35,555 bases of DNA from Rhodobiaceae bacterium. Lineage in GTDB: Bacteria; Pseudomonadota; Alphaproteobacteria; RS24. Position numbers and translations under genes: made by a program. Positions 26,700 through 32,984 of this stretch are shown here, in pieces. Location of the stretch: contig NYTN01000053.1 of NCBI GenBank assembly GCA_002683515.1, forward strand, positions 1-35,555, in the 5' to 3' direction. The stretch's first letter is position 1. Each line of letters opens with the position of its first letter. The notes below the pieces were generated by a model that searched no databases, had not been told where the DNA came from, and saw nothing but the letters and a program-made list of their open reading frames with translations.

Positions 26700-27452
26700 A
26701 TGGATTGCCGGCTGAAGGTAATCCGGTGTTGGAATAATATCCATAACTGTCAACGCTGTGACTGACAAAAGAGAAGCAACTCCCAGCAACCCAAGTAACA
26801 AGGGTAAATTTGAAGTAGTTTTATTATAAATCCCTAGTTCAAGAGCTTTCAGGCTATAACCCGCAGCTTCACCCAATTGTTGAAGCATAATTTTTATAGC
26901 CTCGCCCCAAGGTTGGCTGCGCATTAAGAGCACCCCCCCTGCGCGACCATTGCCAGGACAATTGAGGGGGACATGAAATCCCTCCATTGGGAATATATCC
27001 GGCCAAAGGTCAAAAATCTTTGCGGGAATTGTCTCTGTATACAATTCGCCGGCTGGTGTATTTGTTTTATCCATCCACAAGGACAGCTTTTTAGCCCATT
27101 TTTCCAGATTCTTATCTTTTATCGTTTTGAGCTGACTTCCCTCAAGCCGCGACATAATAACATCGCTACCTTTGTTTTTTTTGACCCAAACAATTACGCC
27201 GTCACAATGGGTGAACCCATCCAGTCTGGTGGCTAATATATTCGCAATTTCTCTCGTATATCGCGCACGCCGGAAATCATGCTCCATCAATAAAAGATTC
27301 GCCAAAGCGCGCCCGCCCGTGGGAAAAGTGGCTTGACCCGATTGAGGCGTCATTGAACTGTCTAAATTAGTGTCCAGATCACCATCCGGTTGAGATGCAA
27401 GCTGGTTTTGTAAAACTGTATCGGCCATATCTTTAGCTTCAGTCCCAGACAT
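26667..27452 (-). CDS. Unrecognised protein, GAF-like region plus C-terminal membrane segment
   Basis: I cannot assign this 261-residue protein. The first 45 residues are polar and low-complexity. The middle (ANLLLMEHDFRRARYTREIANILATRLDGFTHCDGVIVWVKKN to about 190) resembles a GAF-type sensory fold. Near residue 215 a hydrophobic helix (LPLLLGLLGVASLLSVTALTVM) begins, then IIPTPDYLQPAIH and an abrupt stop. In some secretion or efflux adaptor proteins a GAF region is followed by one TM helix and an HlyD-like barrel; this gene ends just where the barrel would begin, which suggests a truncated or specialised relative. AGGAAAG lies nine bases before the ATG. The 3' end overlaps the opposing binding-protein gene. 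Confidence 0.55.
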   Translation of the reverse strand: MSGTEAKDMADTVLQNQLASQPDGDLDTNLDSSMTPQSGQATFPTGGRALANLLLMEHDFRRARYTREIANILATRLDGFTHCDGVIVWVKKNKGSDVIMSRLEGSQLKTIKDKNLEKWAKKLSLWMDKTNTPAGELYTETIPAKIFDLWPDIFPMEGFHVPLNCPGNGRAGGVLLMRSQPWGEAIKIMLQQLGEAAGYSLKALELGIYNKTTSNLPLLLGLLGVASLLSVTALTVMDIIPTPDYLQPAIHLLKDLTGLGI

Positions 27453-27634
27453 TCGAGTGTCTTTCCTAGGGTTTGTGTTCCGGCTTTTTTATTATTTCAT
27501 AAATTGCCACACTGAAAATAAATAACTCTTTAAGCATAATTTTGACGAATCTTATCTATTGTATAGTGTTATTATAGTTTTATTATCGATTCATCAGATA
27601 TTTTGTTGAATTTGATGTCAGTAACGGTTTTTAA

Positions 27635-28495
27635 ATGAGTCAATCAGAAGAAGAAGAGTTCCGGAAGATGGCAGAAATCGCTGATGCCATTAACGATATT
27701 CTCGAAAATAACAAACTTGATGATGAACGTAACATCCCGCCAGAGGTAACTCCGGCTAATGTTGATGCGAATGAAAATGACGCGGATACGCAAGTTCATT
27801 CAGAAGAAACACCGCCCGATAGTCTTGATGAAAGTCTTGAAGCTGCCCTTGCTGCTGAAATTGCTGCAGATTTAGCAGGCGATATGCCTGGTGGTAGTCA
27901 AAGTGATACGCCTCTGACTGAGACTGAAATTCCATTTATATCTGGCGCGGCATTTGATGCACCACCTAATCTAGATAATATGGCAGCATTGGATGATCAA
28001 AACGCTGATAATCTGAGTGATGCTGAGATTATGACAGACCCTCTTTCAGTAGCAGATAACCCTGATTTATCCTCTGAAATGACAGAAAATGAACCTTTTG
28101 ACAAATTTCTGGACAATGATATGGCGTTTTTATCCTTACGGATGCGCGATACACTGGCAGAATTGAAGTCTGAACATGGGGATACACTGGAAGCCACAGA
28201 AAATCTTATTGGTAAAATGGCGCTATCCGTAGACGGACTTGTTGAGGAAATGCATTCTTCCTTAGGTGCTTTAGAGAAAAAAATTACCTCTCGAAAAGCC
28301 AGTATTAATCAAGAAATTGACCGTATTTATCAAGAAATTGCCACAACAAGAAGCGAATTGGAGCTTTTGGTTTCAAAATTCCAAAATGACACGGCAGAAA
28401 ACCATAAAACTTATAATGATATCTTTTCTGAAGAGCGCAGTCGGGTTGAAAGGTACAGAGAATTCCTTTCATTTATGATTCGCGATAAAAATTAG
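27635..28495 (+). CDS. Acidic protein with disordered N-terminal half and C-terminal coiled coil
   Basis: A 286-residue protein I do not recognise. Residues 1-150 are very rich in Asp, Glu, Asn, Pro and Ala (for example SLDESLEAALAAEIAADLAG) and should be disordered. From about 165 the composition changes to a regular helical, coiled-coil-like region (LRMRDTLAELKSEHGDTLEATENLIGKM, then IDRIYQEIATTRSELELLVSKFQND) to the end. No signal peptide or membrane segment. Such architecture occurs in scaffold or polar-localisation proteins of alphaproteobacteria, but this is only an analogy. It stands alone after a 182-base AT-rich gap and 47 bases before the gntR start; no obvious Shine-Dalgarno sequence precedes the ATG. 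Confidence 0.6.
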   Translation: MSQSEEEEFRKMAEIADAINDILENNKLDDERNIPPEVTPANVDANENDADTQVHSEETPPDSLDESLEAALAAEIAADLAGDMPGGSQSDTPLTETEIPFISGAAFDAPPNLDNMAALDDQNADNLSDAEIMTDPLSVADNPDLSSEMTENEPFDKFLDNDMAFLSLRMRDTLAELKSEHGDTLEATENLIGKMALSVDGLVEEMHSSLGALEKKITSRKASINQEIDRIYQEIATTRSELELLVSKFQNDTAENHKTYNDIFSEERSRVERYREFLSFMIRDKN

Positions 28496-28521
28496 ACCAA
28501 ACAATCTTGCATAAAATTAAA

Positions 28522-28542
28522 AAGTAATATTTATTATTACTT
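28522..28542. promoter_or_regulatory. Perfect palindrome abutting the gntR start, candidate autoregulatory operator
   Basis: AAGTAATA-tttat-TATTACTT is an 8-bp perfect inverted repeat ending at the base before the ATG of the GntR-type regulator. It replaces the normal Shine-Dalgarno region. GntR-family proteins bind such dyads as dimers, so self-regulation is a reasonable inference. It does not match the FadR consensus. Confidence 0.5.
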
Positions 28543-29262
28543 ATGGAAAAAAATACCTCTAAAAGGCGCACTGATATTGCTGCCGAGACCATTGGCAGGC
28601 AAATTGTAAGAGGAAAACTGTCTATCGGGCAGGTTTTGCCTAATGATCAGGTCATGTGCGAGTCACTCGACATTTCCAGAACTATTTTACGAGAAGCATT
28701 ACGCATATTGGGAGCTAAAGGGCTTGTAAAAGCTGTTCCAAAAGCCGGAACATTCGTAAATGATACAGATAAATGGGCCATGTTAGACTCAGATATCCTA
28801 AATTGGCTCACCGATACCACTACGAGCAGTCGTCTTGAACCTCTTTTGGTGGAAATGATTGATATCCGTCTTGCTATTGAACCTGGCGCTGCCGCACTTA
28901 CCGCTTCTCGCGCACAAGCCACCGAACGACAAAGAGTATCTGAATTATTTCAATCACTTAAACTCGCCACCACGCCAGCATCAAGCCATGAGGCGGAAGC
29001 CGCTTTTATTGACTGCATTTTAGCGAATTGCCACAATCGTTTCTTCAATAGCCATCGTATGTTAGCAAAAACCTGTCTTAAATTGCTCTTTGAGCATACG
29101 GAAAGATATAATTACTTATCTCTTACCGCCCATGAAGCCGCCGTTCGCGCCATCATAAATTATGAACCACAAAATGCGCGGCGCAGCATGCAAGCTATAT
29201 TACTGCAAGCATCTCCTATTATCCGAAACAAAAAAAACCCTGCTGACGAATCAGCAGGGTAG
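28543..29262 (+). CDS. GntR-family transcriptional regulator (FadR/FCD subfamily)
   Basis: A DNA-binding repressor or activator with an N-terminal winged helix (AAETIGRQIVRGKLSIGQVLPNDQVMCESLDISRTILREALRIL, residues 13-58, then AKGLVKAVPKAGTFV) and an all-helical FCD effector domain from about residue 100. FCD domains usually carry a metal site from a D..FH motif and two more His. Here the equivalent segment reads EAAFIDCIL, without the Asp or His, and the final His is replaced (AILLQAS), with only TAHEAAV kept. Metal binding is therefore doubtful. No regulated pathway is adjacent. The last codons coincide with a hairpin at 29238-29259. Confidence 0.88.
   Translation: MEKNTSKRRTDIAAETIGRQIVRGKLSIGQVLPNDQVMCESLDISRTILREALRILGAKGLVKAVPKAGTFVNDTDKWAMLDSDILNWLTDTTTSSRLEPLLVEMIDIRLAIEPGAAALTASRAQATERQRVSELFQSLKLATTPASSHEAEAAFIDCILANCHNRFFNSHRMLAKTCLKLLFEHTERYNYLSLTAHEAAVRAIINYEPQNARRSMQAILLQASPIIRNKKNPADESAG
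29230..29259 (-). terminator. Strong intrinsic terminator on the minus strand, inside the gntR 3' end
   Basis: On the minus strand CCCTGCTGA-TTCG-TCAGCAGGG is a perfect 9-bp stem with a four-base loop, followed directly by eight T residues. On the plus strand no T-tract follows the hairpin. It is therefore oriented against gntR and implies a minus-strand transcript, for which no protein gene is present. Confidence 0.7.
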
Positions 29263-29325
29263 AGTTCAGGGATATGTGTGTGAGGGTTTAACACACAGTC
29301 CGTCTTGGGAGACGGATATTTAATT
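29230..29325 (-). ncRNA. Candidate small RNA antisense-oriented between gntR and the EF-hand gene
   Basis: On the minus strand three hairpins follow each other: TCCGTCT-CCCA-AGACGGA (29299-29316), TGTGTGT-loop-ACACACA (29275-29297), and the intrinsic terminator at 29238-29259 with T8 tail. Two loops carry pyrimidine-rich strings, TCTCCCA and AAACCCTC, of the kind that can pair with ribosome-binding sites. No protein-coding gene lies on this strand here. The 5' end is not defined; I see no convincing promoter. Confidence 0.45.
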
Positions 29326-29367
29326 TACGTTGCGTTTAATAAATTGGATTAACTAATGGAGAAAAAA

Positions 29368-29706
29368 ATGCCTTTTAAGTTCGAAATTTTTACAAAGCGT
29401 TTGATTACCCTGGTTGTTTTGGTGGTAATGATAATAAGCTTTAGTAATTCAGCCTACGCAGCGCCAATCCGTTTTAAAGCTATGGATGCGAATAAAGACG
29501 GCAAAGTCACGCAACAGGAATTTACTGCCAAAATCGACCAGCAATTTGCTAAGATGGATAAAAATAATGACGGCTTGATCCAGCACAATGAGCTGAAAAC
29601 TTTCCATGCCGCAAAATTTGAAAAAATGGACCGCGACAATAATGGATATCTGGATAAAAAAGATAGACGCGTCAAAAAAATGGATGAGAAGGAAGGTCGC
29701 CACTAG
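29368..29706 (+). CDS. Exported EF-hand protein
   Basis: A small secreted or periplasmic calcium-binding protein. The signal sequence (FTKRLITLVVLVVMIISFSNSAYA) is followed by three EF-hand loops: DANKDGKVTQQE, DKNNDGLIQHNE and DRDNNGYLDKKD; the tail is highly charged (RRVKKMDEKEGRH). ATG 29368 is preferred because GGAG lies seven bases upstream; the track ATG at 29356 overlaps that site. It is the first gene of the sigma-factor operon, ending 17 bases before the sigma gene, so its product may be part of the envelope signal it reports. Similar EF-hand genes beside ECF sigma factors are common in alphaproteobacteria. Confidence 0.88.
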   Translation: MPFKFEIFTKRLITLVVLVVMIISFSNSAYAAPIRFKAMDANKDGKVTQQEFTAKIDQQFAKMDKNNDGLIQHNELKTFHAAKFEKMDRDNNGYLDKKDRRVKKMDEKEGRH

Positions 29707-29723
29707 CACTAAGGAGGCCGCTC

Positions 29724-30275
29724 TTGTCTGAACCCAGCGACGAAGACTTAATGTCTGCAATTGCTGAAGGCGACCAGATGGCCTTCAATCTGCTGACCTC
29801 AAGGCATTTGAAGATGGTTTATGCGATAGCATTGCAGAGATTAAAGCACCCAAGTGACGCTGAAGAAGTGGCACAGGATGTTTTTACCCGTCTCTGGCAA
29901 AATGCACCTAAATGGGAAGCCGAAGCCAAAATCAGCACATGGCTTTATCGTGTTTGCGTTAACCGCTCGATTGATATGCTAAGGCGGCGCAAACCCATGA
30001 CCGATATAGACGATGTTCCAGAAATTCCAGATGGTGCCGATAACGCTCTTCAAACTTTGGAAACCAAAGACAGAAAAAAACAAATAGAAGAAGCATTAGG
30101 CAATTTAACGAGCGAACAGCGTGACGCTATCCAGCTTGTCTACTTTTCTGAGATGAAGCAACAAGAGGCTGCTGACTCGCTTGGGTTGAGTTTAGCAGCA
30201 TTGGAGTCACTTTTACGCCGCGCCAGAAAAAAACTGCATACTGTATTAAATGAAAATTATGAAGAATTATACTGA
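29724..30275 (+). CDS. RNA polymerase sigma factor, ECF type
   Basis: A group IV (extracytoplasmic function) sigma factor. Region 2 (FNLLTSRHLKMVYAIALQRL, DAEEVAQDVFTRLWQNAPKW, STWLYRVCVNRSIDMLRRRK) and region 4 (LTSEQRDAIQLVYFSEMKQQEAADSLGLSLAALESLLRRARKKL) are complete in 183 residues. The start is TTG, fixed by a full AAGGAGG six bases upstream. It is followed after 38 bases by a single-TM protein that is probably its anti-sigma factor. ECF factors usually activate their own operon; no clear GGAAC-type promoter was found upstream. Confidence 0.93.
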   Translation: MSEPSDEDLMSAIAEGDQMAFNLLTSRHLKMVYAIALQRLKHPSDAEEVAQDVFTRLWQNAPKWEAEAKISTWLYRVCVNRSIDMLRRRKPMTDIDDVPEIPDGADNALQTLETKDRKKQIEEALGNLTSEQRDAIQLVYFSEMKQQEAADSLGLSLAALESLLRRARKKLHTVLNENYEELY

Positions 30276-30313
30276 GAGGACACCTATCGGTAATTGGGGA
30301 GACATGACGAGAA

Positions 30314-30781
30314 ATGACTGACGAAAAGAAAAACGCCGTATCTTTCGATATGCATAAATTCAAAACGCTTATCTCTGCCCATGGTAGTGATATTGCAAAA
30401 TGGCCCGATGATAGCCGCAATTGGGGGCTGGCCTATAGCAGCGATAATAACGAAGCTCAAAAATTCATCTCTTATGAAAAAGAGCTGGATGATGTATTGG
30501 TGGATATTCACAACACTGCTCTTAACTCTGAAGATTTCTCGAGCCTTCAATATAAAATCGTTTCCGAGGCCACGCGCCTACCTCAACAAATGCACTCGAG
30601 CAATCAAAATCCTTTTATGGGTTCATCCATTCAATCCGTAGCCGCCTGCTTAATGATGTTTGTCTGTTTGGCAGCGGGCATGTTCAGCCTCCCCTATCTG
30701 CCTTTGGACACGATTACCTCCACTTACAGCGAACAAAACTTCGCTTTTCTTGAAATCAATCCTTTAAGTTCATGGGATTAA
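30314..30781 (+). CDS. Putative anti-sigma factor, single transmembrane segment
   Basis: A 155-residue protein with a cytoplasmic N-terminal half that contains HGSDIAKWPDDSR, a motif recurrent in alphaproteobacterial membrane proteins encoded next to ECF sigma factors. A single hydrophobic helix (SVAACLMMFVCLAAGMFSLPYL, about residues 108-130) precedes a short periplasmic tail. There is no zinc-binding HxxxCxxC motif, so it is not a ZAS-type anti-sigma. Gene order and topology support an anti-sigma role, but I see no direct sequence proof. Confidence 0.68.
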   Translation: MTDEKKNAVSFDMHKFKTLISAHGSDIAKWPDDSRNWGLAYSSDNNEAQKFISYEKELDDVLVDIHNTALNSEDFSSLQYKIVSEATRLPQQMHSSNQNPFMGSSIQSVAACLMMFVCLAAGMFSLPYLPLDTITSTYSEQNFAFLEINPLSSWD

Positions 30782-30794
30782 ACTGGAGTTGATC

Positions 30795-31334
30795 ATGAAC
30801 CCCACGCTTATCCAAATCAGCAAACGAAAACGTATTATTTTCATCATTGTGCTCCTGTTTTCTCTTGCCGCAAATTTCTTTGTACTTGGCGCAGGAATTA
30901 GTTTCTTTATGCAGAGTCAACCAACCGGTGATGCTGAAAAAATAAAAACTGTGGAAAGGCTAGAAAAAAGATTTCTAAAACGCATCAATGCAGATGATCG
31001 ACTGGCTGTCCGCGAGGTTTTTAAACAAAACAGGAAACAAAGCGCAGTGCTGTTCAAAACCTATTTCAAAGAAAGAGAAGAAGTCATCGCCTACATTCAA
31101 GGTGATGAGATAGACAAAACTGAACTGCAAATAATGTCAGATAATTTGTTACGCCAAGAACGCGCATTGAGTATTCATCTCAATGCTGTTTTACAACAAC
31201 TTATCCAAGTGTCAGGACAAGAGACCAGAGTGCGTATTGCAGATATGCTTCGCCTAAGAGATGGCCGCCACCGTGGTGGGCGCAGTTGGCTAGCACCTAA
31301 AGAAAGACTTCGTAAGCACCAGGATAAAAAATAA
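30795..31334 (+). CDS. Periplasmic Metal_resist/CnrX-like protein, membrane anchored
   Basis: One N-terminal TM helix (IIFIIVLLFSLAANFFVLGAGISFFM, about residues 12-38) is followed by a helical periplasmic domain (LEKRFLKRINADDRLAVREVFKQN through RQERALSIHLNAVLQQL) and a basic Arg/Gly/His tail (LRDGRHRGGRSW). This layout fits the Metal_resist (PF13801) group related to CnrX and CpxP. The HxxxH metal ligands known from CnrX are not visible, so nickel/cobalt sensing should not be assumed. ATG 30795 has TGGAG six bases upstream. Sigma, anti-sigma and periplasmic protein together recall CnrH/CnrY/CnrX. Confidence 0.75.
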   Translation: MNPTLIQISKRKRIIFIIVLLFSLAANFFVLGAGISFFMQSQPTGDAEKIKTVERLEKRFLKRINADDRLAVREVFKQNRKQSAVLFKTYFKEREEVIAYIQGDEIDKTELQIMSDNLLRQERALSIHLNAVLQQLIQVSGQETRVRIADMLRLRDGRHRGGRSWLAPKERLRKHQDKK

Positions 31335-31374
31335 GAATAAAATCTTTAAAATATAAAACTAATATTCAAAAAGC

Positions 31375-32148
31375 CTATCGCGGTGTCATTCTAATACCGC
31401 CATCCATGCGGATGCATTCGCCATTAACGTAATCATTTTCAACGAGATACTGCGCCGTTTTAGCAATCTCATCAGGTTTACCAAGGCGTTTTGGATTTAG
31501 CACTGAGTTTTCCAAAGCTTGGAAAATATTTTCCGGCAGAGTATCAAACATAGGCGTATGAATAAGGCCGGGTACAATTGTGTTGCAGCGAATGCCAAGT
31601 TCAGCCAAATCGCGCGCAATGACGATTGTCATACCTATAACCCCGCCCTTTGTCGCACTATATGCGACCTGACCGATTTGACCCTCATAACCCGCTACTG
31701 ACGCGGTGTTGATAATCACCCCTCGCTGACCATCATCAGTAATTGGATCATTTTTCATCATCGACTCAGCGGCAAGACGCGCCACATTAAACGTACCGAT
31801 GAGGTTTACATCTATAACACGCTTAAAATCTTCAAGTGGATGCGGCCCGTTTTTGGGATGATATGTCTTAGCAGCCCAGGCAATACCAGCATAATTACAA
31901 CAAATGTGAGCTGGGCCAAAAGCAGTTTCAACTTCTTGTATCGCCGCGCTTACAGAAGCCTCATCCGTGACATTTACCTGCTGGTAAATCACATTATCGC
32001 CCAACTCTTCTACAAGGGCTGCGCCACGCTCCTCATTCATATCAAATATCGCGCATTTCGCACCATGCGCAACAAACCTTCTAAGTGTCGCCTCGCCAAG
32101 GCCAGATGCCCCGCCTGTAATGATTGCAACCTTATCTTTTAAGTCCAT
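31375..32148 (-). CDS. SDR, 3-hydroxyacyl-CoA dehydrogenase type II (HSD10-like)
   Basis: An NAD-dependent SDR resembling HSD17B10, which oxidises 3-hydroxy-2-methylbutyryl-CoA and other 3-hydroxyacyl-CoAs. TGGASGLG lies at residues 12-19, NYAG (a variant of NNAG) near 88 and the catalytic YSATK near 163; the C-terminal LNPKRLGKPDEIAKTAQYLVENDYVNGECIRMDGG is typical of the HSD10 group. The ATG at 32148 has AGGAG six bases upstream, better than the track TTG at 32154. It is the last gene of the carboxylase operon and is convergent with the sigma-factor operon. Confidence 0.88.
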   Translation of the reverse strand: MDLKDKVAIITGGASGLGEATLRRFVAHGAKCAIFDMNEERGAALVEELGDNVIYQQVNVTDEASVSAAIQEVETAFGPAHICCNYAGIAWAAKTYHPKNGPHPLEDFKRVIDVNLIGTFNVARLAAESMMKNDPITDDGQRGVIINTASVAGYEGQIGQVAYSATKGGVIGMTIVIARDLAELGIRCNTIVPGLIHTPMFDTLPENIFQALENSVLNPKRLGKPDEIAKTAQYLVENDYVNGECIRMDGGIRMTPR

Positions 32149-32180
32149 TTTCAACTCCTATTAAGCAACCGTCTAATTGA

Positions 32181-32984
32181 TTAAGCCGACGATTTCATAA
32201 AACGTGTATTTTCCAACGGTGGTGTTTCAGGTGGCCCGGCAAAGCATTGTGCATGGCTCATCCAAGCCTCTGAGACAGGACCGATAAGCTTTAAATTTGT
32301 GTCTGATATATTGCGGGTTTGCGTTACGACCTGACAAAATTCGCTAGCAGTTCCTGTCACTGCAGAAACATCGCTTAATTCGCCAAATTGCCAGACCTCC
32401 CCTGATGGGGCTATTAATTCAATATAAGGTATTGGCCCCGGAGGAGTTTGCCCCTTAACCTGGAAACTCCAATTAAATGTGTTGATACCAAGAACCACTA
32501 TATTTTTTATCCGGTCAGCATCCTGACGCACAACGCCTAGCGCATCATAAATAGCGAGACCATGCGCCCATGTTTCCATTAATCGAGCGGTAATACTTGA
32601 ACGCACACTCATATCCGGACCAATCCATTTAACACGATGTTTTGGATCAAGTTCAGCAAATGCATCAGTCATTTTGATATAATATTCACTCCATGTATTC
32701 AAAAGCGCCTGTCCCGCAAGTCCGTTAATATATGACCTTTCAAATTTCTTGAGATTACCCGCCATGACATCAGCCTTAACTTTATCAACATAGGTATCAA
32801 AGGCTGCCTCGTCAGCATAGCTCTCATAGGCCGCTACATTCCAGATATGCAAATGTTCAAGAATATCGTTAAAAGTCCAATTCTTAAAACCTGTTGGGGT
32901 GGTGAAATCATCATCTGATAAATCAGCCATGATCCGATAAAGCGCCTCAGACTCATCAAGCAAGTCATTAGATAATTGCTGCAT
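32181..32984 (-). CDS. TIGR03084-like protein (DinB/maleylpyruvate isomerase-type fold)
   Basis: A 267-residue soluble protein of unknown activity. The N-terminal four-helix-bundle part with WTFNDILEHLHIWN near residue 35 and METWAHGLAIYDAL near 136 supplies His residues of the DinB/MDMPI-type metal site, and the C-terminal half carries a small beta domain (GEVWQFGELSD). This matches the TIGR03084 family as I remember it. The ATG overlaps the carboxylase stop in TGATG. Its place between a carboxylase subunit and an acyl-CoA dehydrogenase-like SDR suggests a CoA- or thiol-linked step in the same pathway. Confidence 0.72.
   Translation of the reverse strand: MQQLSNDLLDESEALYRIMADLSDDDFTTPTGFKNWTFNDILEHLHIWNVAAYESYADEAAFDTYVDKVKADVMAGNLKKFERSYINGLAGQALLNTWSEYYIKMTDAFAELDPKHRVKWIGPDMSVRSSITARLMETWAHGLAIYDALGVVRQDADRIKNIVVLGINTFNWSFQVKGQTPPGPIPYIELIAPSGEVWQFGELSDVSAVTGTASEFCQVVTQTRNISDTNLKLIGPVSEAWMSHAQCFAGPPETPPLENTRFMKSSA

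Noticed and set aside
27542-27567. TTGACG ... TATAGT as a promoter for the acidic protein
   Set aside because: The spacer is only 14 bases, too short for a sigma70 promoter, and no better pairing was found.
29299-29316. Hairpin TCCGTCT/AGACGGA as the plus-strand terminator of gntR
   Set aside because: The tail TATTTAATTT is not a proper T-tract; I treat it as part of the candidate minus-strand RNA, although a weak plus-strand role stays possible.
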